Shown here: one piece after another, positions 13,597-24,955 of the stretch
Layout of the letters: every line of letters starts with the position of its first letter
How positions within the stretch are numbered: the stretch's first letter is position 1
Assembly (NCBI RefSeq): GCF_030247195.1
Contig: NC_080672.1
Location: forward strand, 251,953,556 to 252,017,555
DNA length: 64,000 nucleotides
Origin: Topomyia yanbarensis
Taxonomy: Eukaryota; Arthropoda; Insecta; Diptera; Culicidae
Direction of reading: 5' to 3'
Notes under the pieces: model-generated
Seen by the model: only the letters and a program-made list of their open reading frames with translations
Databases searched by the model: none
Told to the model about the DNA's origin: nothing
Made by a program: the position numbers and the translations under genes

Positions 13597-14254
13597 CTCG
13601 AAAAAATAATGAAACCTTTCCGAAGACATCAAAATGCCATACCCAATAGTTTCGTCGCAAATATCAATGTCCGGCTTTTTCTGATTCCGTCCCACTGTGC
13701 GCGCCGGCATTGGTCAATAAACACAGTGGTACTACGTTTAGGTATATCGTTTACACCGAACAACTGATGAACTAAAGGCTTTATTGAATGCGTTATTTGT
13801 GAGCTTTCTCCAGTCTTTCTCAAAAAATTTATCAAAATTTACCAACATTCGACTGACCAAGCGGGATCTGTAAAAAGTGGTCCTGGTTGACATTAGACTG
13901 AAATTATTTTAAAACATTAAATTGCATGCCATAAGGTACCAAAACAAACAACAATTGTTGTCAACGATTTTTTTCAGTGCTAAATTTTATTTTGAAAAAA
14001 AAAAAATAATAAAGGCACACTTGTGTTAATTAAAATAGGCTACTTTTAAGAATTAACTATCATTTTCATAAAAAAAAAGTGCAAAAAATACCCTTATTTT
14101 AAAGACTGGGATTTAAAAGCTCTTGTATTGTTGCTCGATATCTAGGTTTTAGTTTGTGGAGTCACCAGATATGTCATGTTTGATATTTCCGTTACCTACA
14201 AGCAAAACTGAAAAACAACAAGCGATACAGTTTGTGCTTTCAGGGTACGATTTA
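13597..14254. other. Unassigned DNA between two transposons
   Basis: No gene is recognised. An A/T-rich low-complexity stretch at about 13985-14100 contains an A-run (13998-14007). The base at 14254 is the A that precedes the Helitron 5' end, as expected for A|T integration. Confidence 0.5.
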
Positions 14255-14478
14255 TCTATATATATATAAAAATCAATGTATGTTTGTATGTATGTCCGCT
14301 AACTACTTCTAAACTACAAGTCCGATCTTGATGAAATTTGGCATACGTATTCTTTTCCCCAAGAAGATGTTCATGGAATGTTTTTTGGGGGGGGGGGGGG
14401 GGGGAGGATACACTTAGCTTTAGGGGGGGGGTTGTTTTTAGGCAAAGAATTATTTATATTTATTAGTATTTGACATAT

Positions 14479-14704
14479 TATCAGGAGTTTTTTCGGCTAA
14501 TCAGTCATAAATTAGACAGCGAAAACAACAATATTGCTTTTACTTCCAACGTTTCAATGGATTTATTCCACCTTTATCAAGGTGGAATAAATCCATTGAA
14601 ACGTTGGAAGTAAAAGCAATATTGTTGTTTTCGCTGTCTAATTTATGACTGATTAGCCGAAAAAACTCCTGATAATAGAAGCTCGACAGTCAAGAAGACA
14701 TTCA
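14479..14704. mobile_element. 226-bp hairpin insertion with 15-bp target duplication, possibly Penelope-like
   Basis: Two 99-bp arms (14476-14574 and 14579-14677) are almost perfect reverse complements around a 4-base loop. The inserted unit is flanked by the direct repeat TAGTATTTGACATAT (14464-14478 and 14705-14719), which interrupts Helitron sequence. A long target duplication is typical of target-primed or other retro-insertion rather than of most DNA MITEs. Each arm reads 'aaggtggaataaatccattg' then 'aaacgttgg', reminiscent of the hammerhead-like region that Penelope-like elements carry. That family assignment is inference. Confidence 0.75.
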
Positions 14705-15082
14705 TAGTATTTGACATATGTATTTCTCCCACTGAGCCGATGGATGATGGGAGTGGACCAAGAAAGGGGGGAGGGTTCTGAAGTAATCCTTATCTATTCA
14801 TTCAATGTGATTATTAGCGATGAATTCAATTTTGACATAAGTATTCCTTCCACTAAGGAGATGGTCATGGGGTGGTTTTTGTGAACGATGGGAAGGGTGA
14901 GAAGTACCTAATCCGAGGAAAGGGAGAGGGGGGGGGGGGTGTACTGAAGAACTTTTTTTAGCTATATATATTATACATGATTTGGCACCAAAACGGTGGA
15001 CATGATTGTTGGTTTCGGAATCTGAAGGAGAGGGAGGGTTTCTGATGCAATATCTATCAATTACTTCAAAAATCTAAAATTT

Positions 15083-15495
15083 TGTTGCATGTATGTTTAC
15101 CAGCAGATAAATGAAATGGCAAGAATTTATTTGATAGAGATCTATTACGCGAATGACAATATAATACTGATGAATTGCATGAATTTGTCGAAAATTAAAT
15201 TGAAAATTTCACCTGCGATCGCTTCTTCTGAAGTTAAATCAACATTGCTGGATTATGGACGAACAGCTCTGCCCTAAAACAGCCACTAAATCTTGCGCTT
15301 GCGGAAAACGTTACTTACAATATCAATCAAAATTCGGATGTAAGCAAAATGCTGAAAGAATGCAACACTGTTATATAGGACGAATTCACGATGACCCATA
15401 AAAGGAACTAATCAAATATTTGGTAGCGTGGTCCGCGATCTTCGTCAAATTTTATCCGTTAGTCGACACCTACTGATGAAATCAGTTCTTGCTTA
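15083..15495 (+). pseudogene. Helitron Rep-helicase pseudogene, N-side helicase fragment
   Basis: Translated in pieces, this matches the Pif1-like helicase of Helitron transposases. A frame ending at 15277 contains AIASSEVKSTLLDYGRTA, corresponding to the family's 'AIASSGIAATLLxGGRTAH' block. After a frameshift near 15270 the match continues with 'ALKQPLNLALAENVTYNIN', then 'NSDVSKMLKECNTVI', a stop in place of Trp, and 'DEFTMTHKR', the Walker B region. Further traces are 'DLRQILSV' and 'STPTDEISSCL'. The Walker A loop is not recognisable. With at least two frameshifts, several stops and a deletion it is a clear pseudogene. It breaks off where the inverted-repeat element at about 15496 begins. 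Confidence 0.82.
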
Positions 15496-16130
15496 AGGGG
15501 GTAGGATTATTGTTGAAAAAATATCGTGCTTAAAAAAAATTGGCGATACCGAGAGTGTTAGTCTATTCAGACAATAATGCAACATTTAAGCAATATTTTC
15601 CTTAATGTTCACCGCAAAATATTGAAAATCTTCAGGAGACACCACGAATAAATGCGATGTACAGAATAACTTTAAATCTACTGAACCAAATTGTTTGAAA
15701 TTTTGCACAGTTCTCCTTCATATCATAACATCATTAAAGATCATAACTTTGTTCACAAAAATAAGTTTCATGATTTTTTTAGCGAAAATTGCATTTTTAG
15801 CTGCAGAATGCTATAAAAAATTCAAATATTAAGAAAAAAAATAAAAGCTTAGATCAATACCTGGGGATATGTAGGAGAACTGTACAAACCTTGAAAACGA
15901 TTGGTCCAATATATCTTGATTTATGATTTACACCACAAAACAAGTTTTAAACGAGATGCCTCCAGAGATTTTCTGTCACTGGCTCAATTTTTAGTATTCT
16001 GCTATGATATTTGAAGAAATACTGTTCAATTGTGCAGTAAATATATGAAAAGTGAATGAATATACTAACACTCTCTGTATCGCCAAAATATTTTTTTAAA
16101 TGCACCATTTTTTATGAATTAACTTTACCC
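15496..16130. mobile_element. Inverted-repeat element nested in the Helitron
   Basis: The left segment (about 15520-15570, containing 'ttggcgataccgagagtgtt') is matched in inverse by the right segment (about 16050-16092, 'aacactctctgtatcgccaa'). Weaker pairing extends outward to GGGGGTA near 15497 and TTACCCAC near 16125, giving arms of about 90 bp. The interior is AT-rich with no coding capacity. It sits exactly where the helicase reading ends. Target duplication and superfamily were not determined. Confidence 0.65.
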
Positions 16131-16628
16131 ACGTCCACCAACACTCCGTTATGTCTTCGTATCATTGGAAATATGTTTCGAAAACAGAACTTTTCACTAT
16201 ATGTGCATACTTTTATTGAATGATTCTTATAGTCACCTTCGCAGGTTAATTCGCCAAAAAAAGTTAGATATATGGGTTGGGAAAATGTTAATCGATCCAA
16301 CAATAACTTGCACCACATTTCCACATGATTTTGTAACATAATACAATCTGTTGAAATTGACTTCAATTTCATACACTACTCCATCCAAAATAAAATCGAT
16401 GGTAATTCTGTTACGCATATAAATCTATGGATTATCGTATTGAATTATATAATTCAGTCGATCCACCATGCTTTCAGGAGTATTGGTTTCATACGTTACC
16501 AACCCAGCAGTCTCCGTCAGACGAAGGTTTTTATATTTAATCGAAAAAATAAAGTTCTTTCTACGAATTTTGCGATTAAGGAAGTTGCTTAAGGTGTAAT
16601 TTGATAAAAAATATTCGAAAATTGACAA
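16112..16628 (-). pseudogene. Decayed open frame of unknown origin
   Basis: On the minus strand a frame is open from 16628 to a stop at 16427-16425 and continues in the same phase to 16233. Another frame takes over from 16372 to 16112. Together about 170 codons run across one in-frame stop and one frameshift, unusually long for AT-rich junk. The start of the first piece is not ATG. I do not recognise the protein; no domain motif is obvious. It lies inside the Helitron but on the opposite strand to the helicase remnants, so it may be captured or inserted foreign sequence. Chance cannot be excluded. Confidence 0.3.
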
Positions 16629-17029
16629 TAAGTTTGTTGTTTCGAGAGCTACAGATTCATCGTTGTTATAAAAATGTGTATTTTATCGCTTTTAACAACT
16701 TTGTAGAAGACACTTTTAATAATAAAAAGTAATCGTAAAAAGTTATATTCGAAAACTGTTTTGAAGGGGTCTATCCCAAACAAACCTACATATCTCGCTA
16801 CTGTTATTATATAGAGCTTTAGTATCTTCAGTAAAGATTTTCACAATATTTTCTAGAACTTTACTGAAGACAGTGAGCTTCTAGCTAAATTATTTGGGGA
16901 AATAAATTTTCTATCTCACTTTTAGGGGATTAATCACTCAATTTATTATATCAAAACATGCATCTATTTATATTCAGAAAATTCTTCGAAAAAATCCATT
17001 CTCCAAAACCAATGGATCAGGAGTTATTA

Positions 17030-17340
17030 AATTTTGATCGTGAAAACGTCGTTTTGCAACACTGTGCACCGCATGTGTTGCAATTGAAACTTTGTGTGCC
17101 TATTATATTAGTTACTGCGCAACATCGACCCACCACAACTGTGCTTTGGTTGAAAAATTTCATTTGAGCGACCATTGTAGCTAGAAAATATAAAGGAGCA
17201 GATGTACCTCGAATTCGAATGATATCAATGGATTTCAAACGATTGTGTATAGGAAAACAGAGCAATTAATTTAATTGTGCTCCAGGTGGTCAAACTAAGA
17301 ACATTGTCTATCCGCGAGCAAAAATATTTAGTATTTTTAG
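17030..17340 (+). pseudogene. Helitron Rep-helicase pseudogene, C-terminal fragment
   Basis: The pieces match the C-terminal helicase region of Helitron proteins in order: APHVLQLKLCVPIIL (family 'PPHxLxLKxGxPIxLL'), then after a frame shift LLRNIDPPQLCFG ('LRNINPxxLCNGTRL'), then near 17190 DVPRIRMISMDFKRL ('IPRIPMIxxDxPFxFKR'), and GQTKNIVYPRA just before the 3' terminus. Frameshifts and stops separate the pieces. The segment with the helicase motif IV-VI region is mostly lost. Together with 15083-15495 it shows that the Helitron once encoded a Rep-helicase. Confidence 0.8.
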
Positions 17341-17369
17341 TATTTTTAAAATATTTCGGTGTAGGGTGT

Positions 17370-17403
17370 AGCGGTGTGGCAAAGCGCACCGGGTTACAGC
17401 TAG
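17370..17403 (+). terminator. Helitron 3' terminal hairpin and CTAG end
   Basis: The stem GGTGTG (17373-17378) pairs with CGCACC (17385-17390, one G-U pair) around the loop GCAAAG. It is followed by 'gggttacagctag' and the host T. This is the position and shape of the rolling-circle transposition terminator of Helitrons. Confidence 0.85.
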
Positions 17404-19854
17404 TATTTTTAAAAAAATAAAAAAGCGCATAAATACGTTTTATATAAAACATCCTGAGTCAAATTTAAACTTATTTTAGGTAACTGAATTGTCTATCTTC
17501 TTTTAGGGAAGACAACACCAGTAGCATTTATATTTAAATTTTTTCAGCAATATTTGTTTATTAAAAGTCAAAGTAGGGCAATTTAACCCTTGTTGAATAA
17601 ATATTCTACAATATTCCTGAACCAAAAACGATATTTTCGAAGTTTCCACAAAGCTTCCACCAAGTGTTAATGGATTCAGAGAAGATGCAGTTTCACGCGT
17701 TTTTCGCATTTCATGGATTTCTGCCAACAAAAAAATGGAAAATTTTATTTTTTTCTGCACATATTCCCTGCGTAATAAGTGAGTTCACATACTTCGTAAC
17801 AACCTTGAACCTTAATGGCGTTAGAATTTCAACTTTGCAAGTTATATGATCTTGATACAGATTCATAATGTTATCTCTACACTGTGTTGAATAGATTAGA
17901 TTTCTTATACAACATGCAGTTGCAACTATATGATTTAATAAATTCATTCGTGTTTTGAGCCATACTCCACCAGACAAACCTGTTCCTTAATCATTCTCTT
18001 CGGTTGCATTTTTCCCGGTAGGATAAGTGTTTCAATATTCACAATGAACCTTTCATCAATTTATCCGCCAGTACCACACAATGGTCTATGAAGTATTTTC
18101 CATCCCCCACAAAATACCCAACAAGTTCCGCCCCGTAAGCGAAGCTCGGTGATAAATTTACTTTCAATGGAGAGAGGTGTAACCTTAGGCAGGGCAAAAA
18201 GAGCGATCTGTAGTAGTGACAATCACCCCACACTCCATCTATACCTCCCACTCCCACACTCGTTTGTGTTTTTTTTTTCTGCTGTTCTGCCATTCGCCAA
18301 TCTCACAGTTATCGTGTCGATGGTTGGTAGAGCAATGCTCGCCATATGCCTTTCAGCTCAGAGGTTTAATTACGTCGAATTATGTGCCATACCATCGACG
18401 GAGAAAAAATTACTACGCCAAAGAGGAGGAGATCGCTGTGCCAATGGAACGATAGCAGTGAGGTCGTAAAGTGGCAGAAAATTGGTGGTAGAGGCAGAGT
18501 CTGCTGAAAATGAAATCCCCCGCTCATTGTCCTCTAGGAGAGTAGGAGTGTGTGACAGTCAACGGCAATGGCAATGCATGCACAAAAAATCTGTTTCTCA
18601 AATGGATGGTAGTCAGAGTCGAAGGAAAATCTCATTACACGTCGCTATAAAAACAAGATTGGTTAATATGTTTGGCAAATGTAGAGCGAATTAAATCCAC
18701 CCACTTTTTTGTGAAAATATTTTCTTTTATTATTATTTTATTTCGTGCTTAATTAAATCAGAGTACTGGTTTTAGTCGTGTATTCGTCGGAAGCATCGTG
18801 GAATAGTGAATGCGAAAGAGAGGAACCAAGGCGAAAAGACTCCATCATTGAAATGTTAAGTGGATTGTGGGTGGGTGGCCAGAGTATGCGATCCGCAGCA
18901 GCACGATAATTAAATTATACACACAGAGAGCGCGCGTGAAAGCGTTTTTTTATATTTCGTGTACGCGCTCATTCCACTTCGTGTTGGCTCTTGAATGCGA
19001 TTGGTTAAGCTATTTTTATCTTTCGCTCATGACTCGTAAAACGACCATGCTGATGATGACGACGATGTTCAAATTAGCATCTTCTGTGGGAGCGGGGAGT
19101 GGTGGAAGGGTCGATCTCACCATGGCCACATCGGATTTGTGTATGGGTTAGATGCAGGATGCAGAAGTTTGCTGTTTCACTTGTAATTAACAAGCAAATT
19201 AGCACTGTTCTAAGTAAAATTATTCAAGTGGGACTTTTGGTTGCAGCGGGAAATCTGGTTGGTACATTGCAGATGTCATTGAGTTGGGATTAATATTGAA
19301 ACGTTATACTGCGGAAAAGTATCCAATTAAGTTTAGTTCGGCGCAGGTACTCACATTAAACGAATTTAGTAAGTCATAGTCGATTTTCGCTTTGCTGACC
19401 CTGCGTAGTCATTTGGTCAGTGAATAGGTAGGACAAAATAACATTCGCTATTTGAATTGTAATTCCGGTAGCGGTAAAAGATTACTAAGATTTATCATTT
19501 CGTGCAGGAGATTTGGAAACCACCAACCGCTCCACTATCTTATTTTAGTTTGCGGAATGAATGAAAGAGATATGGTGTGATATGTGGATACGCCCCTGAT
19601 AAAAGATTTAGAAAACCTATCCATGGTATTTGCCATGAGGAGATGAAGCTGCTTGTCATAGTGCGCTTGAATGTTTCATTTTATACCCCTGCGAGGCATT
19701 TTGCTTTGAGCATAACACTCGGAGAGAATCGAGTCGCTAAAAAGTCAGCCTCTATATGAAAGTAAACAGCTAGTACTTTCAGCATCTTATGATACTTTTT
19801 ACTCCTTTTTGCTCCTTAACAGGTTATTTAAGGTGGAAAATTTGGAATATCTTT
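17404..19854. other. Unassigned DNA, no gene supported
   Basis: The part at about 18000-19300 is somewhat richer in G+C and in overlapping short frames on both strands (for example 18149-18469 and 18867-19151). None has a recognisable domain, and codon content is not convincing. 'gagagcgcgcgtg' at 18924-18936 is a local CG-rich patch. This may be unique intronic or intergenic DNA rather than repeat. Confidence 0.4.
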
Positions 19855-19858
19855 TTAA

Positions 19859-19986
19859 CCCTTAAATGCGCAATGTTGTTTTAAAACAACATTGCGAAAA
19901 CCATTTTAAAATTATCAGAGGAACGAATTAAAGCTGTGAGACAATTTTCAGAAAATTTGAAAAAAATTGCTTTGCGCCTTTAAGGG
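19859..19986. mobile_element. 128-bp piggyBac-like MITE (TTAA target)
   Basis: The ends are CCCTTAAATGCGC and its near-inverse GCGCCTTTAAGGG. The element is flanked on both sides by TTAA (19855-19858 and 19987-19990), the target of piggyBac transposases. Next to the left end lies a perfect 28-bp palindrome around TTTTAAAA (19869-19896), so one terminus can fold on itself. No coding capacity. Confidence 0.8.
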
Positions 19987-19990
19987 TTAA

Positions 19991-21129
19991 AACAAAAGAT
20001 AGGAAGTTACCTCAAACAACTTTGCGGAAGATACCAAAAACGTAGTAGAATGACTAAAAAAGTTATCAATTTTAAGGGATTTCCATATAACATGTTCCAT
20101 AATTCGAAAACAATTAAGGTTAGATATATGGTGTCTTCAGCAATTTCTCTTGTAAATAATTTTTCTACAACTTTGCCGAGTTCACAAAGTTTCTATCTCA
20201 ATTAGTAAACGTATAGGTGAATTAATCACTGAACAATATATTCCTGTAGATGCACAAACATAAAGGCAAGAAATTCTCCCACCAAACTATACTTAATACT
20301 TAGTTAACGTTTTAGACGCTATTAATTTTAAGCATGAAAACAGCGATTTAAAACATTGTGCTCTGTTCAATAAAAAATCCACCGACAGATCGACCAATCA
20401 ACTTCAATTATTTCTGTTAACAGACCATCGTTCTGAATGGTTATGATAATTCTTATCATATCGACATATCTCGCATTGTACTCTCATTGCTTCAGTTCTT
20501 CATCTAATGTAATCAAATCTTCATATCCTCCAAATATCACTTTGGGACCATGAATATCATCTTGTTCATTTCATTCGTGCTCGTTGTGTGATGTTGTCTT
20601 ATTCTTCATGTCCTTTTTCAGCTCTAAAAATCACGTCTTCAATACGAGTGAGCTTAATTCTCTGCAACTCTGTGAGCTTGTCCTCATAGTATGCAGCAGT
20701 ATGGTATTTTAGATGGTCAAGGTATTTCATAGTTACGCTTATTACTTGTACTTTTTATTTCGTACAAATTGGATACGACCAAATAAGATATTTAATTATT
20801 ACTCCAGGATATGGAACGGTAAACGATTCAAAACCATAACAACAGTAATCGCCATACTAAAACATAATGTGAAGAGAAATCTCAGCCACTTTTAATTATT
20901 GTTGTTGCTCAATTACCGACCCTGCGTAGGAGGCTGAAAGGGGTGAGTGAGCGTAATTGGATTAATTGTTTTCCAGTTAAGTTTTATAGCGTGCGGATGA
21001 GTTATCGACAGAAGGGGCTAACTTTAATTGGAAAAGTCTACTGAGAAGCCTTCAATGAATGAAAATTGCACGAATTCTACAGCAATGAGCTCGTGCGTAT
21101 GTGAAATAAAAGCGGGTGCACAATTTAAA
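19991..21129. other. Unassigned DNA, no gene supported
   Basis: AT-rich sequence with only short frames. The longest ATG frame (20713-20895, 60 codons) is not recognised. No repeat boundary is visible until block A starts near 21130. Confidence 0.4.
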
Positions 21130-23914
21130 AACGCTTCTAATCCACCTAACAGTGTGATGAGACATTTCTTATAACTCTTATCACTCTCTTCGGATATTAT
21201 ATCGTTTGAGAACATTTAGAACTTGATGCTTCGCGATGTTTTTGATAACACATACTACATGGGATAGTGGCAGGACTCAAATCAGCATAGGACAACATCA
21301 GTGCTAGAAATCTCAAACAAAATCAATGGGAAAGCGAAAAAATAGCCCATAAAATAGACATACCAACGAATTATTGTTAATGCTCTGTTAATAAAATATC
21401 TATATTGTGGTGGGAAAACTGAATTTTCCTAAAGGGGTTATATATTGTACTGAGCCAAAAAAAATCGAAATTTTTTTTTGAATCCATTTGAAGTTTATAC
21501 TTTACTCAAATTTCCAACGCGACTGAGAACTAAGAAATCAACGCTTTTTCTTGAAAAGGGCGATACTAGCAGTGATACCATTCAAAGAAAATCAACAGTG
21601 AATATTTCCAGACTTGGTTTTATTTCCTATTCAAGAACTATTGTGTGTTTTACATCCTAGATTGCATGATTCAGTGATCGAAACCCAAAACTTCATAAAG
21701 TATTTGAAATTATTAAATTAAAATTTGTTTTTGCTATTGAAATTGACAAAATGATAGTATCGCCCCTTTGGCGATTGTTTACTTTTTCGGTCCCACCTAT
21801 CAGCATTGAAGTCTCTCCCTTACGTTTTTTTACAATGACTACCGTTCTGCACCACCGATTTCGTCCGTATTTTTTCGATTTTCATTTTTACTATTTACAG
21901 CTGGTATCAGCTTGATAATCCTTAAAAAAACATACAAAAATAAAAGTTTCGCCTCTAAACTGTTAGCAAAAAAGTATCGCCCTGTTTGTTTGCATGGAGC
22001 GTGGAGGGCGAAATTTTAAATAAACAAACAAAAATACAGTTTCGCCCGTTGTATTTTTTGCTGTAGTTTGAGAGAGCAATATAGTAAAATCAAAATTTTT
22101 AGGTTAATTTGTTGCGTTTCAAAGCCCTCATTCGCATGTATGAAAAAAGCCATATGTTTACATTTGTAAGTATCGCTCTTTTCACAAAAAAAACGTTGAA
22201 AGGAAATCGCAGCTTCTGATATCACGCTATCTCTGAAGTGCATGCGTGCATAGTTCCAAATTTTACTTCGACATCGACTTTTTCTAAAGGTGACTTCCCA
22301 GTAGTATCCTTGATTTGAATTATTATCGCTAATCCTAATGCCAAAGAACAAATAAAAACCTCTCGAAAACGAACCGTTAGGGAAAATCATCATCATTACT
22401 GGAATTTTCATTTTCACGAATCTTTTCGATAACCTTCCGTCACTTGCGTTAATGCACTGGGTGCACAGTGCTCCGAAAATCTAGCGAAATCGTCTTAGGG
22501 CACCAGCGGGTCTAATTCAGAGCTATCTACGCGGCGAGTTAAATCTGTAAAGAATACTAAAATTTATTTCTATTCCATAATTTTCAGTTCAGCAATTCGA
22601 GAGATCGTGCTCATCGCAAGCCATGAAAAATAGACTACGTTGTGAAGCGATGGTCACTATTTATTAAAAAATCACGGTTAAATAAAAAATTAAACTATTA
22701 AAAAATTTCAAATAGCTTATAATTTTCACAAACTTTTTGGGAAAAATTGTTTAATAAGCTTTCGTAATATTGTGTGGGAAAAAAGCTGAAAATTTCAGCA
22801 TTTTCTCTATCTGCAACATATAAACTCTTAAATATACCAATTAATTGGTATACGAATTGGAATAGGTTCGCCAAATTTTGGAAGAAGTCTATAAAATAAC
22901 CCCTTGAAAGCTACCTAAAAATTGTTGTAGTTCGATGCAATAAAAAAATCCCCAAAAATGAAATGTACCTATTAATGTGAAACACAGTGAATAATACATG
23001 CAATAAAGACCCATTTTTATCAATCTCATGGTGTATTTTAGGCTGACAAAATGGGGACATTGACTAAATCGGGCATTTTTTTTCTTCTTTATAATAAACT
23101 GAAGCTGTTAAAATATTCTTCCCGTCCCTTTATGTAGTCTGATAACTATTTCTGATTATGATGAACTTTTTATTTTTGCATATTTCCATCTTCCTGATAA
23201 GGAAAACATGCTCAAGAAAGGATTTACTTCAATTCAGTCTTGTTCGTCTGCTAGTGCCCTTCAAACATATGTTCATATTTGGCTGATAAAATCGGGGTTT
23301 CAATGTATTATAATAGATATTCAGCATTCGAAGAAGTTTCTTGTGAACGAGTGTAGAACGGCTTTGTTTCTACTTACTTGAAGTCAGCGGCGTAGCCAGA
23401 AATTCGGTTTGGTGAAAATCGATCATACTGTCCAAACGGCATAATTCCGAAACCGCAATTTTTGAAGTTTTAAAATTATGCAGAATTATTTTTTCAGAAA
23501 ATAGTAACAGAGTTCGTGTCTTTACCGAATTTGTTGAGACTTTATTGTAGTCATGAATATTAACCTGAGAAAATTCACCATAAATACTTCTTGGACGATA
23601 TACCGTCAAAATTATTTTATCAAATGATGCGCTGTTTTTAACGTTTGTAAAACTCATCGAAGATACTAAACCTCCGAAATTGGCGGTTTCAAAATGATGC
23701 TATCTTGACCTTAAATTACTGTTTTTAAACATTTGACCTATACATATAATTGGTCATACAACAAAAATCAAATGCTCATCAAAATCGATTAGAACCTGCT
23801 AGAGTCGAATTGAAATCGTCATTTTTCATAAATTTCTCTCTACATTCGGAAAGTGTTATCCTCGGTATTAACCATATTACGTTTTCGTCTCAACTCGACG
23901 CATTCCCAAAATAA

Positions 23915-24275
23915 AAACCTGTTTTAATCCACCTAGTGGTGCAATTGTGCTTGTCTCATTTGTATAGACTAAGATTCCATGGCTGATTATGTTCAATACA
24001 ATGGTGGAAATGAATATTACATGTTCAGTACGATTTGCACATACATACAATGAATCAACATACTGTGATACTGAAACATCGCTTGAAACCAGCGACGGAT
24101 CATGGAGAAAGATCCGGGAGGTCCGGGTCCTGCCGAAAATTTTCAACTTGTTAAGAAATTTTAAACTAGTTTTAATTTTAAAGTAGCAACCCCTCACTGT
24201 ATATTCCCTCCGGGCCGGTATGATTGACGATTTTTAGAGTGATTGCATATCCTTTCTATATGAGAAAGGCAAAAA
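23915..24275 (+). repeat. Interspersed repeat unit ending in the gagaaaggc hairpin tail
   Basis: It begins 'ttttaatccacctagtggtg' and ends with the hairpin 'cctttctatatgagaaaggc' followed by A-rich sequence. The same unit lies in copy B (43420-43789), and a minus-strand piece of the tail lies near 34290-34330. The structure resembles the 3' part of a short or truncated non-LTR element. No coding capacity is seen. Confidence 0.6.
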
Positions 24276-24329
24276 TGTACCAAAGTCCAAAAAAGTCAAT
24301 TTTTGTCAAACATCCCAATGTTTCATGCA

Positions 24330-24690
24330 TTTTAAAATCATTTGGCCTCAAAAATACAAATTTGATTTTGAACATTTTTCATTTCAGTTTATATGGGAAT
24401 TTGCTGTGTGATTGCACTCTTCAACTTGTAACCCCGGAACCGGAAGTCCAATCAATAAAAAATTCAATAGCAGCCAATGGGAAGGTTGTACCTTTCATTT
24501 GAGACTAACTTTGTGCAAATCGGTCCAGCCATCTCTGATTAAAAGAGGTCACATTTTTTTTCCACATACACACACACATACACACAGACATTTTCCGATC
24601 TCGACGAACTGAGTCGATTGGCATATGACACACGGCTCTCCGGGTCGGAATTAGATTGACGAATTTTAGAGTGAATGAGAAAGGCAAAAA
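24330..24690 (+). repeat. Interspersed repeat unit with CA tract and gagaaaggc tail
   Basis: A unit with 'aaccccggaaccggaagtcc', 'gtgcaaatcggtccagccat', a CA-rich tract (24565-24590), 'gaactgagtcgattggcata' and a tail 'gtgaatgagaaaggcaaaa'. This order (Pur/Pyr spacer, CA tract, 'gagtcgattgg', 'ctccggg', tail) recurs at 28480-28700, 45770-45976 and 47030-47186. From memory it is the common 3' end of a mosquito retroelement family. The clade was not determined. Confidence 0.6.
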
Positions 24691-24955
24691 CATTTTTAGC
24701 AAATGTTGAATGTTATGCATTTTTTTGGTGCGCAGTTCTATGTTTCATAGACATTAAATCAATTTTAACTTCGCTTCCTATTAAATAAAGACCCTTATCA
24801 CAGTACATATCTACAAAAACGAGCTCAATTTGAAAAGAAATCTGAGGATTATGATTGATTACAGAACTCTGCAATTTTCTATTGGAATGTTTTCAGGCAG
24901 GAATTTGATATTGATGCTATTAGACAACTGTGAAATCAAGACCAATAGATCAGTT

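Larger units (their letters stand above)
14255..17403 (+). mobile_element. Decayed Helitron (about 3.15 kb)
   Basis: The 5' end is TC (14255, TCTATATATATATAAAAATC) preceded by A. The 3' end is CTAG (17400-17403) followed by T. This is the A|TC...CTRR|T arrangement of rolling-circle Helitrons, with no target duplication and no terminal inverted repeats. Eleven bases before the end, a hairpin GGTGTG-gcaaag-CGCACC (17373-17390) matches the Helitron 3' terminator. The element kept two recognisable pieces of the Rep-helicase gene, in the same orientation as the ends, so it derives from an autonomous copy. It has been invaded by a hairpin element (14479-14704) and a second inverted-repeat element (about 15496-16130). 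Homopolymeric G-runs lie at 14386-14404, 14425-14433 and 14930-14939. It can no longer encode its own transposition protein. Confidence 0.88.

Noticed and set aside
17100..17350. Minus-strand frames (17017-17265, 17225-17452)
   Set aside because: They run antisense to recognisable Helitron helicase remnants and have no features of their own.
22016..22417. 133-codon minus-strand open frame in block A
   Set aside because: The collinear sequence in block B (about 41560-41980) has indels that break the frame, so it is not under coding constraint.
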